Shown piece after piece: positions 28,815 through 37,578 of a stretch of DNA of 64,000 nt. The translations under genes and the position numbers were made by a program. This DNA comes from Granulicella sp. (lineage in GTDB: Bacteria; Acidobacteriota; Terriglobia; Terriglobales; Acidobacteriaceae), in the NCBI GenBank assembly GCA_027450185.1, contig DAIDKF010000006.1:1-64000 (forward strand). Reading direction: 5' to 3'. The notes below the pieces were generated by a model. It had not been told where the DNA came from, did not search any database, and saw only the letters and a list, made by a program, of their open reading frames with translations. Every line of letters starts with the position of its first letter. Position 1 is the stretch's first letter.

Positions 28815-29498
28815 ATGCATCTCATTGAGCTGTACAAATCGGTGCAGGGAGAGAGTTCCTTTGCGGGCGTTCCATGCATATTTGTGCGGCTGGCCGGTTG
28901 CAATCTGCGCTGCGCGTGGTGCGACTCCGAGTACACCTTCGCCGGCGGCAAGCCGTTTACGGCCGACGAGATCATCGCTCAGATCGAAGCGCTTCAGCCT
29001 TGCCGCCTGGTCGAGTTCACTGGCGGCGAACCCATGTTGCAAGCGCGCGAACTACTGCCGCTTATGGATCAACTGCTGGCGAAGAACTACACGCTGATGA
29101 TTGAAACCAGTGGCGAACAACCGCTCGCCGATATTCCCAGAGCCGTTCATAAGATCGTCGACGTAAAGTGTCCCGGTGCTGGCGCGGCGGCAAACAGCTT
29201 CCGCATGGAGAACCTTGATGAGCTCACGCCTCATGACGAGGTGAAGTTTGTTATCACCGATCGTGCTGACTACGAATTCGCTCGCGACTTCATCGGAGAG
29301 CACGGGCTTGCGGTTCGCTGCGGCGACATTCTGCTCTCCCCCGCCTTTCTGAAGGCTCCGAGCGATCAGCGCTCCACCGACAACTGCGCTCTGGACCCGC
29401 GTCTTGTGGTGGAGTGGATGCTCGCCGATGGTCTGCCCGCACGACTCAGTCTGCAGATCCACAAGTACATCTGGGAGCCACGCAGGAAAGGCGTCTAA
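28815..29498 (+). CDS. queE: 7-carboxy-7-deazaguanine synthase QueE (radical SAM)
   Basis: MHLIELYKSVQGESSFAGVPCIFVRLAGCNLRCAWCDSEYTF; VEFTGGEPMLQ. Confidence 0.95.
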   Translation: MHLIELYKSVQGESSFAGVPCIFVRLAGCNLRCAWCDSEYTFAGGKPFTADEIIAQIEALQPCRLVEFTGGEPMLQARELLPLMDQLLAKNYTLMIETSGEQPLADIPRAVHKIVDVKCPGAGAAANSFRMENLDELTPHDEVKFVITDRADYEFARDFIGEHGLAVRCGDILLSPAFLKAPSDQRSTDNCALDPRLVVEWMLADGLPARLSLQIHKYIWEPRRKGV

Positions 29499-30709
29499 AT
29501 GGCGGAGTCATGGCGTGCTTCGTCCACCTCGTGGCCGGTTCTATTGGAGTACGAGCGTGCGCGCCAGGCCACAGGTCTGCCCAAAATCTGCATGGCCAGC
29601 GCGTGCCACTGCACCGTCAGCAGCAACGCGATTCCCACCGGATGCAACAACGCGGACCAGAGTGGCTGCTTGAATCGTCGTATCCCCAGCATCCTCGGCA
29701 GATAGCTCGCGATCACGGCAAGGGTAAGCATCACACTGACAACCAAAGCCATACGCGGGTCGTCGAAGGTCGCGCCAATCACGACGTTACTCACACAGAA
29801 TGCCAACCACAGGGCAGCCACCATCACCGGAAATACTTGCCCCAGTAGCAAGAGCATCGTCAACGGCACAATGCGGGCAGGGGCTCCGAGACCTTCGGTG
29901 GCATTCTTCGCCAGCCCCATCCACACTGCACTTGCCGACTCATACATCCTCACCTCAGCCAGTTGCGTCAGGTCTACAAGGTCGGTGTCAAAGCCGTGAC
30001 AGCGAAATATTTGTGGCAGGCGCAATCCGTCGTGCCGCGTGCCGCGTATCGCGGCGTGCCCGCCACTCGCAAAGTAGGCCTCTCGATCGACTAGAAAAAA
30101 CTGTCCGCACCCTGCTGCATACGCTGGCTTGGTCGTCGCGCGCATGCGTCCCAGGGGCAGAAATCCCAGGAGGATGAAGTGGATCAGCGGCAGCAACAAC
30201 TGCTCCATCCATCCGGCCGTGATCTGTCGCGGAAATCCGGAGAGCAGGGCGACCTTCCGTGTTTGCGTCTCGGCAACGCAGCGCGTGAGCGTGTCGGGCC
30301 TGATCCTCACGTCAGCATCGAGAAACAACAGTAGGGGTGCGGTCGCTTCCTGCGCAAGCAGCCAGCAGGCATGCTGCTTCCCATTCCATCCGTGTGGCAA
30401 GCGGTGCGTCGCAACCAGCCGAACGCGTGCATCACGCAGAGCTATCTCATGCACAATCTCCGCGGTGTGGTCGGTAGATGCATCATCCAGCACCAGAACC
30501 TCAAACTCTGCGTTACGGCTGGATAAAACACTCTCCACGCAAGCACGGATGTTCTGCTCTTCGTTTCTCGCAGGAATCAGTACCGCGACGTGCACGGCAG
30601 CAGAAGCATGAGGGCCTGGCGCACGATACTGTAGCAGATTCACAACGAACACCACGGCCGGCACAGCGGCAAAGAGTAGAAGCATTCCAGCAATTGCGAT
30701 GAGGATCAT
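29495..30709 (-). CDS. Family 2 glycosyltransferase, CrtQ/HpnB-like (putative carotenoid glycosyltransferase)
   Basis: VAVLIPARNEEQNIRACVESVLSS, VLDDASTDHTAEIV, GWNGKQHACWLLAQEA, LFLDADVRIR; ATGA overlap with the upstream acyltransferase gene. Confidence 0.82.
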   Translation of the reverse strand: MILIAIAGMLLLFAAVPAVVFVVNLLQYRAPGPHASAAVHVAVLIPARNEEQNIRACVESVLSSRNAEFEVLVLDDASTDHTAEIVHEIALRDARVRLVATHRLPHGWNGKQHACWLLAQEATAPLLLFLDADVRIRPDTLTRCVAETQTRKVALLSGFPRQITAGWMEQLLLPLIHFILLGFLPLGRMRATTKPAYAAGCGQFFLVDREAYFASGGHAAIRGTRHDGLRLPQIFRCHGFDTDLVDLTQLAEVRMYESASAVWMGLAKNATEGLGAPARIVPLTMLLLLGQVFPVMVAALWLAFCVSNVVIGATFDDPRMALVVSVMLTLAVIASYLPRMLGIRRFKQPLWSALLHPVGIALLLTVQWHALAMQILGRPVAWRARSYSNRTGHEVDEARHDSAI

Positions 30710-31575
30710 TGCGGATCCTTCTTGCGCAGCATGGAGTCGCATGATTTATCCAGCATGGCCGGTTGCTCTCTGTGTTTTGTATGGTCGATGGTAAGTGGCT
30801 CCCCCGTGATGATCGTGCGAACGCGGCGGCCCAGACCATACCAGCCACCGGGTCCGCGCCCTCCGCTGAGCAGCACGCGAAACGCATCTGCATCACGTGA
30901 GATCGAATCCTTCTCCAACTCGTGCATAACATCTGCCAGGGCTGACTCGAGTTGTTGCGTTGCAGCTTCCGTACCGATGCCCGGAGCGAGCCGGATCGGC
31001 GCACCAAAGCGCAGCAACGTCTCCGGCAGGCGCTCATTCCAAAATGTGTACTCAATCGCGAGTGGCAGCAGTGTAACCTCTGGCGTGCGAGTGGCCAGCG
31101 CGCCCAGTCCGGACTTGAACAGAAGTGGATGCTCGCGAGGATCGGCGAAGCGGCCTTGCGGAGTGATCCATAGAACCCCGCCGCTCGCTAGAATTGCCTG
31201 TGACGTTCGCAGGAACTGAGCGGCTCCGCGAGCCGAGGATATCTCCACTGGGAATATCCCAAGTTTGCGAAGAATTGGATACCGCTTCAGGGCCGAGGCA
31301 TCCATCGGCGCGTAGTGCCTTCGTTTTGGCGAAAGGGCTTGGGCCAGCAGAATCGACACCATGGGATCCCACCAGGACGAGTGATTGGCATACACAATCA
31401 GCGGCCCCTTCGCATCTGCGAGCCGATCCGCATGCTGCATCATCACGGAGCGGAAGTGTCTGCGAAAGTAGGCCCGCGCGATTCGTTGAAAGAAGCGCAG
31501 CATGACAGCCGAGATGGGCGGAGTCTCGCGGGCTTGTTTCACTGAGAGCATAGCCCATTGTGGCACTAGCGACAT
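30706..31575 (-). CDS. PlsC-type (lyso)phospholipid acyltransferase-family protein
   Basis: IVYANHSSWWDPM (HX4D), LKRYPILRKLGIFPVEI, VLWITPQGRFADPRE; starts 2 nt after upstream stop. Confidence 0.85.
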   Translation of the reverse strand: MSLVPQWAMLSVKQARETPPISAVMLRFFQRIARAYFRRHFRSVMMQHADRLADAKGPLIVYANHSSWWDPMVSILLAQALSPKRRHYAPMDASALKRYPILRKLGIFPVEISSARGAAQFLRTSQAILASGGVLWITPQGRFADPREHPLLFKSGLGALATRTPEVTLLPLAIEYTFWNERLPETLLRFGAPIRLAPGIGTEAATQQLESALADVMHELEKDSISRDADAFRVLLSGGRGPGGWYGLGRRVRTIITGEPLTIDHTKHREQPAMLDKSCDSMLRKKDPQ

Positions 31576-31577
31576 CT

Positions 31578-33140
31578 TTAAGCCGCGCTGCCTGCGCTCT
31601 TTCGTCTGGAGAGGCGAGAGCGTGCGTTCTTCGCATCGGCGTCCAGGGAATCGGCGGCAATCCATCCTGACATCATCACCATTGGCATGCCGGGACCGGG
31701 ATGTGCAGCTCCGCCCGCAAGATAAAGCCCGTCCACCTCGCTGCTGCGATTGGCCGGCTTGAAGGCTCCCATGAATCGCCCATGTGAAGAGAGCCCATAG
31801 ATCGCCCCCTGCAGCACACGATAACGATCGTGGATATCCTGCGGGGTGAGCGCACGCTCAAAGACGATCCGCTCTTCGATGTCCTCACAGCCGGCCGTGC
31901 GCTTCAACTTATTGAGAATCACCTTCCGGTAGGCCGGAAGCATCTTCGCCCAGTCATGATGCGGGCGCAGATACGGTGTGTGCACCAGCACGTACATCGC
32001 CTCCCCGCCCTCGGGAGCGCTCGCTGGATCGCTCGCCGCCGTGCATGCGAGGTAGCAGGTCGGATCGGGAGCAGGCTCTCCGAGATCGTAGATGTGGTGA
32101 AACTCTTCGTGAGGATCGCGAGAGAAGACGAAGTTGTGATGCGCAAGGTGCCCGTAACGCTTCTTCAGCCCGAGATAGAGCACGACGCCGGAGCAGGCAG
32201 GCTCATACGTGCGCTTGTGCTCGAACTCCCTCGCAGCGGCTGTTCGCGCCAGCAGTTCACGATGCGTGCGCACTGCGTCCTCGTTGCTGACAATGGCGTC
32301 GAACGCATAGGTCCGCCCGGTCGTTGTGATCAGGCCCGTGGCGGCTTCATGCTGGTCGCCACTGGTGAGGATCTTCGCAACGTCAGTGTTAGTGTGGAAG
32401 ACCACGCCGAGTTCAGTCGCAAGCTTCACCAGCGCCTCCGGCACCGCGCGCGTTCCACCCATCGGATACCAGATTCCTTCCTGCATTTGCATGTGGCCGA
32501 TGGCGGTCAGGATCGCCGGCGAAGCGTCCGGAGACGAGCCCACATACTGCACCATATGGTCTAGCATCTGGGCCGTGTTGGGCTCTGAAATAAACTCGCG
32601 GATGGTGCTGGCAACGGTCTTTCCCATGCGCATCTTCAGCACGTCGCGGAGCACTTTGATGTCAAACGCTCCGCCTACCTTAAACGTGTCCTTGATGGAC
32701 CCTACCGACTTCCAGAAGAAAAACTTGTCACTGATCGTGTGCAACTCTTTCGATAGATCCATAAGTTGCATGTACTTCGCGCCCATGCCAGAGAGACGCT
32801 TATCGAGATTCGAAGACATCTTTCCCGTGTCGTCGAGGAGGTCAATCGTTGCGCCGTCCTCGAAGAAACACCGCCACTGCGGATCCAGCCGCACCATGTC
32901 AACGTTGTCGTCCAAGTCCTTTCCAGCTTCGGCGAAGATCTTGCGCAGTACCGATGGCTGAATCAAAATTGTGGGGCCCATGTCGAAGCGAAACCCATCT
33001 TCACGCAACTGTGCAGCCTTGCCTCCGAGCCACTCATTCTTCTCAAAGACTTCGACCACGTGCCCTCTTGCGGCCAGCGTACAAGCCGCCGCCAGCCCTG
33101 CCAATCCTGATCCAATCACACCTACGCGCATCTGCTCCAC
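31578..33140 (-). CDS. CrtP-like carotenoid oxygenase/desaturase (4,4'-diaponeurosporene oxygenase-like)
   Basis: FAD motif VIGSGLAGLAAACTLAARGHVVEVFEKN; DPQWRCFFEDGATIDLLDD; YVGSSPDASPAILTAIGHMQMQEGIWYPMGG; LAHHNFVFSRD; AHPGPGMPMVMMSGWIAAD, all recalling S. aureus CrtP. Confidence 0.82.
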   Translation of the reverse strand: MEQMRVGVIGSGLAGLAAACTLAARGHVVEVFEKNEWLGGKAAQLREDGFRFDMGPTILIQPSVLRKIFAEAGKDLDDNVDMVRLDPQWRCFFEDGATIDLLDDTGKMSSNLDKRLSGMGAKYMQLMDLSKELHTISDKFFFWKSVGSIKDTFKVGGAFDIKVLRDVLKMRMGKTVASTIREFISEPNTAQMLDHMVQYVGSSPDASPAILTAIGHMQMQEGIWYPMGGTRAVPEALVKLATELGVVFHTNTDVAKILTSGDQHEAATGLITTTGRTYAFDAIVSNEDAVRTHRELLARTAAAREFEHKRTYEPACSGVVLYLGLKKRYGHLAHHNFVFSRDPHEEFHHIYDLGEPAPDPTCYLACTAASDPASAPEGGEAMYVLVHTPYLRPHHDWAKMLPAYRKVILNKLKRTAGCEDIEERIVFERALTPQDIHDRYRVLQGAIYGLSSHGRFMGAFKPANRSSEVDGLYLAGGAAHPGPGMPMVMMSGWIAADSLDADAKNARSRLSRRKSAGSAA

Positions 33141-33173
33141 GGCTCCTACCCGTCAACTTTTCTAAATGAACTC

Positions 33174-34667
33174 TCAGCGTCGTGCAGACTTGATCAACTG
33201 CTTCAGCGCAGTCCTGCGGGTAGCGAAACCCTTTCCATGCATCGTTCGAATGAGGTTCGCGAACATCGGTTCATCCTCATCGCTGGTCGGATCGAGGTGC
33301 AGCATGATGCCACCGCGACGTATCAGCAGCGTCTTGACTGCGGTCATCTCGAGCAGGCCCTCGGCGCCGCGTGTAAGCCCGTAACCGCTGGCTCCGCGGC
33401 CACCGAAAGGTACGCGCGGATCGGCAGTCGGAGCGATGACGTCGTTGATCAGCACGCTGCCCGCCTTCAATATCTGCGCCAGCATGCGTGCCTTCTTCTC
33501 GTCGGCTCGATCGCAGAAGATCGCTGCGGTGAGCGCATACGGACACTGTGCATATAGTTCGGGAACGTGCAACATGGTTTCGGCTTCAATCAACGAGAGC
33601 ACGGGCGCGAAGATGTCGCTTCGCGCAATCGCCATGCTCGCTATGGCGTGATCGACGAGCACTGGCCGCTGCGCTTCTGGCTGGAAGGCTCCATGCACCT
33701 TTGCCCCTGCGTTCGCAGCTTCATCCAGCATTGTGCGCAGCCGTATGGAGGTCCCGGCATCCAGCGCGACGCCCGGCACCTGCGCCAACTCCGCATACAG
33801 AAGGGGTCTTAGCGCGGACATCGTAGTGGGTGTCGCGAACAGGCGCCGCGGCGACATGCAGACGGAGCCGCCGTTCAATCGCAAGCCAAACACAACGGTT
33901 CTTGCCACTTGCCGCAGGTCCGCGGAGGGCATCACGATGATGGCATCGGCACCGGAAAGCTCGACGACGGCTGACGTGGAGGTCTCCGCCAACTCCGTGA
34001 GAATGCTCTGGCTCGTCCGTGAAGAGCCCGTAAAGATGACCTTGTCGGGTAGCGCAGCAAGCGCCAGATGTGCTGCCTCCACGCTCTCGTCGGTGACGGT
34101 GAGCACGCCGGCTGGCAGCCCTGCATCCGCCAGCACCGAGGCCATCAACTGAGCCACAGCGGCACCGCCAGCACCGGGCTTCCACGTCACAGTATTCCCT
34201 GCGGCAAGCGCTTGAAGAACCTGCGATCCAGGGATGAAAAGCGGGTAATTGGAGGGCCCGATAACGAGCACATGGCCGAGTGGCACATGGTGAATCTCTG
34301 CTGCGACACCGGCCAGCCACAGCGGCCGTCCGCGGCGTCCCAGTCTGCGCGGAGCCAGTATCCGCTTCGCTTCACGCTCCAGAAATCTGCACCCAGCCAG
34401 CAGCGGAAGCAGTTCAGTAGCCAGTGTGTCTGCCTTGCTTCGCGCCAGGCGAGGCGAGATTGCTGTAGCAAAATCCTCTGCGCGTGAGGCCATGCGCTGT
34501 CGTGCTGCTTGAAGCAGCCGCAGACGTTGGGGTAGCGACATCGCGGTCCAACATTCCCTACCGCTCGCCGCTGTCCCGTTCTTAGCAGCACCACAACCCC
34601 CTGGGAGCAAAGAACACGGCTTGCTCTCTGCGGTCGATCTCTGGCGCTCCTCAGCAGTCGTTGTCAT
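33174..34667 (-). CDS. Aldehyde dehydrogenase (AldH-like; putative diapocarotenal dehydrogenase)
   Basis: IGPSNYPLFIPGSQVLQALAAGNTVTWKPG, FTGSSRTSQSIL, VELSGADAIIVM, NGGSVCMSPRRLF catalytic Cys; ATGA overlap with upstream gene. Confidence 0.85.
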   Translation of the reverse strand: MTTTAEERQRSTAESKPCSLLPGGCGAAKNGTAASGRECWTAMSLPQRLRLLQAARQRMASRAEDFATAISPRLARSKADTLATELLPLLAGCRFLEREAKRILAPRRLGRRGRPLWLAGVAAEIHHVPLGHVLVIGPSNYPLFIPGSQVLQALAAGNTVTWKPGAGGAAVAQLMASVLADAGLPAGVLTVTDESVEAAHLALAALPDKVIFTGSSRTSQSILTELAETSTSAVVELSGADAIIVMPSADLRQVARTVVFGLRLNGGSVCMSPRRLFATPTTMSALRPLLYAELAQVPGVALDAGTSIRLRTMLDEAANAGAKVHGAFQPEAQRPVLVDHAIASMAIARSDIFAPVLSLIEAETMLHVPELYAQCPYALTAAIFCDRADEKKARMLAQILKAGSVLINDVIAPTADPRVPFGGRGASGYGLTRGAEGLLEMTAVKTLLIRRGGIMLHLDPTSDEDEPMFANLIRTMHGKGFATRRTALKQLIKSARR

Positions 34668-36256
34668 GACGCCACCTGCATCATCGTATCGTTCATCGCA
34701 AGCTTCGAAGACACCCCCCAATGAGGTGCAACATTCAGATCCTCCAGCAGTAGTTTCGAACTGATCCGCGCGGACTGGAAGATAACGGGCAGGCCCGAAC
34801 CCGGATGCGTACCGCCGCCCGTCAGGTACATGCCCTCCACATCTTCGAAGCGATTGTGCGGGCGAAGATGCAACATCTGATCCAGTGAGTGCTTCATTGA
34901 GAACGTTGCGCCCTTGAAGAGCCCAAAGTCGTCCTGCCAGCCGCGCGGCGTCAGAATCTTCTCGGAGCGAATCCTTCGTTCCAGGTCATGGATGCCGATG
35001 CGTTTCATCTGCTGGATCGCAAGCTCGCGGAACCGGGCTGTCTCGCGCGGCCAGTCCACATGCTCGCTTTGGTGCGTGACGGGCAGCAGCACATAGAGCG
35101 TCGATTGGCCCTTGGGTGCAAGTGTTGGATCGGTGACTGACGCATTTTGAACATAAAACGAAGGGTTCTCCGATAGCCGGTGAAGCTCTTCGATATCGCG
35201 AAGATTCTGCCGGTAGTTCTCGGCCAGATAGATCGTGTGGTGTGCGACATCGTCGTAGCGCCCATCGATTCCGAGATACATCATGAACGTTGAGCAAGAG
35301 TACCTCTTACCGGCGATTGCACGGTCGCTCCACTTGCGGCGATGCTTGTTAGCCACAAGCTTGCGCATGGCCTCAGCGAAGTCTGCATTCACCACCACAG
35401 CATCAGCCTGAAGGCGGCGCTTCGAGGTTCGCACGCCGACGGCCTTGCCGCGTCGGCCCGGACCCGCTCCCTCATCGATCAGAACTTCCTCGACAGGCTC
35501 CTCCGTCAGAAATTCGACGCCCATCTCTCTGGCGATGCGTGCCATTGCAGCCGTCACCGCGCCGCACCCGCCGATGGGGTGAAAGACGCCATGCTCATAC
35601 TCCAGGAACGAGAGGATCGAAAACAGGGATGGGCAGCGGAACGGGCTCATTCCCAGATACTTGGATTGAAAGCTAAAGCCCAGTCGAATGCGCTCATCCT
35701 TGAAGTGCGTGCGCAGATCACCGTCCAGCGAGAGCCACGGCTTCATCAGCGGCAGCAGCTTGAGCATCTCGGGTCGCAACAGGTCGCTCCACTTCTCGAA
35801 CGGCGTCTCCAGCACCGGCATGAAGCTCTCAAGCTTCTTTTGATTGTGCGTGAGAAAGTTCTTGAACTCCACCGCGTCCGGAGGCGAGATCGCTGCAATC
35901 TGTCGTTCCATGCGCTCGATGTCGGCGGTTGCGTCGATCTGGCCGCCGTCGCCAAACACCAGCCGGTACTGCGGATCGAGGCGTTTCATCGGAACCTCGC
36001 GATCGAGGTCGTAGCCCGCATCGGCGAAGATCTCGCGCAGCACGCGCGGATACAGGAAGAATGTTGGCCCGATATCGAACTTGAATCCGTCCTGCTCGAG
36101 CGTGGCTGTCCGGCCACCGACACGCGCCTGCTTTTCGACGACGGTTACGTGCACACCAGAGCGAGTCAGCAGCATGGCCGTTGCCAGGCCACCTGGTCCC
36201 GCCCCCACAATCACGACACGCTTAGGCTGCTTCTTGCTGCTGGAAGTACGGTGCAT
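34664..36256 (-). CDS. CrtN/CrtI-type carotenoid desaturase (dehydrosqualene/squalene desaturase-like)
   Basis: VVIVGAGPGGLATAMLLTRSGVHVTVVEKQARVGGRT; CSTFMMYLGID; DPTLAPKGQSTLYVLLPVTH; THPGSGLPVIFQSARISSKLL. Confidence 0.85.
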   Translation of the reverse strand: MHRTSSSKKQPKRVVIVGAGPGGLATAMLLTRSGVHVTVVEKQARVGGRTATLEQDGFKFDIGPTFFLYPRVLREIFADAGYDLDREVPMKRLDPQYRLVFGDGGQIDATADIERMERQIAAISPPDAVEFKNFLTHNQKKLESFMPVLETPFEKWSDLLRPEMLKLLPLMKPWLSLDGDLRTHFKDERIRLGFSFQSKYLGMSPFRCPSLFSILSFLEYEHGVFHPIGGCGAVTAAMARIAREMGVEFLTEEPVEEVLIDEGAGPGRRGKAVGVRTSKRRLQADAVVVNADFAEAMRKLVANKHRRKWSDRAIAGKRYSCSTFMMYLGIDGRYDDVAHHTIYLAENYRQNLRDIEELHRLSENPSFYVQNASVTDPTLAPKGQSTLYVLLPVTHQSEHVDWPRETARFRELAIQQMKRIGIHDLERRIRSEKILTPRGWQDDFGLFKGATFSMKHSLDQMLHLRPHNRFEDVEGMYLTGGGTHPGSGLPVIFQSARISSKLLLEDLNVAPHWGVSSKLAMNDTMMQVAS

Positions 36257-36418
36257 GATCAAACGGGTCTCTCTTTTTCCCGCGAAGAAAACACGTGCGA
36301 GCACCTTCGAGTCTAGTTGGCCAGCACTGCTGTCCTCTATCGAAAACCGGCGCGCATGCATCGCATCAAGCATTGTTCCTCGAACGTTTCACTGCATTGA
36401 AGTGGCCGTTGAAACCTC

Positions 36419-36889
36419 TTATCCGAGCAGGTTCCGGACCACGCAGCGCACGCGTTCGACGACCAGGCCGTAAACCAGGTGGCTGGTTGCCTCGCTGGTA
36501 CGTTCGCGCGGTGTCTGCTCCTCGGCCGGCGCCGAAACCCCCATCGCGGGCAGCGCAGTCTCCTCCGTTAGCGCCATCAATGCCAGTCCGAACGCTGCTC
36601 CCTCTTTGTCCGTCGCCGCCGGATAATACTCCGCCAGCGCGCCGTAGGCGGCTCCCGCCGCCGCACCGAACCCCCAGCGAATCGTCTGCCCAGCCGTCTT
36701 CTTTGTGTTGCCATCCAGGGCATGCCCGGCCATGCTCTCTGCCAGCGCCTCCGGAGGATCCGGCTCCCCGTGCACACGCGGCGGAAAGACCATCTCCGCC
36801 ACGGACTTCGCCGCCGTTGCTGCCAGTCCAGCAACCAACCCCGCCGCCAGCCCCTTCACCAATGACCGTTGTCTCTTCGTCTCGCTCAC
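36419..36889 (-). CDS. DUF1440-like membrane protein
   Basis: KGLAAGLVAGLAATAAKSVAEMVFPPR...GQTIRWGFGAAAGAAYGALAEY. Confidence 0.7.
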   Translation of the reverse strand: MSETKRQRSLVKGLAAGLVAGLAATAAKSVAEMVFPPRVHGEPDPPEALAESMAGHALDGNTKKTAGQTIRWGFGAAAGAAYGALAEYYPAATDKEGAAFGLALMALTEETALPAMGVSAPAEEQTPRERTSEATSHLVYGLVVERVRCVVRNLLG

Positions 36890-36915
36890 GCTGTCTTCTT
36901 CCCCCGCAGCTCTTG

Positions 36916-37431
36916 CTACTCCAAAGTGTAGGCGCTCGCGGCAAATTCGGCAGCAGCCCCTGCCAGTGCCCTCATGCGAAGCGCTGCATCAATCGCCCGA
37001 TCAACATGAGGATTATCTCTGCCAGCTTCATCGATGTCCATGCCGGCCTCCACGTCTTCCTCAATGCTCTCGGCGCCGTTGCGGTCCACCTCGTCCATCT
37101 CTTCCAACTCCGCTTCCACATCCCTTTTCCTATTCTTGACAGGCCCACGCACGTTGGTCGATCCGGTTGTCCGCAGTACGCCCGCTCCAGGCTCGTCCTC
37201 GTCATCGTCTTCGTCGAACTCATCTTCATCGTCTTCTTCGTCGAACTCTTCTTCTTCCTCTTCGCTGTCCTCGGTGTCGTCGGTATCGCGCAAATCGATT
37301 GCCTTGCGCCAGGCAGGATCGGAGTCGATGAAGCTGGGATTGTTCTCAAACGTTGCAGTAGTGTCATTGCCGATCAGGCCACAAAACTCAGCAGCGCTGT
37401 CGAATGCAATGCGGGTTGTGATCGCAGTCAT
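36916..37431 (-). CDS. Hypothetical protein with acidic low-complexity tract
   Basis: TDDTEDSEEEEEEFDEEDDEDEFDEDDDEDEPG followed by KNRKR and a second acidic region. Confidence 0.65.
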   Translation of the reverse strand: MTAITTRIAFDSAAEFCGLIGNDTTATFENNPSFIDSDPAWRKAIDLRDTDDTEDSEEEEEEFDEEDDEDEFDEDDDEDEPGAGVLRTTGSTNVRGPVKNRKRDVEAELEEMDEVDRNGAESIEEDVEAGMDIDEAGRDNPHVDRAIDAALRMRALAGAAAEFAASAYTLE

Positions 37432-37578
37432 GGGATATCTCCTTTGTGAGCCGGTAGGCTTTGCGGGTCAACTGCCTGCTTCGTTAGATGCAAAAAGTTT
37501 GTCCACGTGCATTCGGGCTGGTGCTACTCTCCTCCACTTCAACGGCCAAGATTGTCTGCGCTTCTTCTGGTGGAGAGC

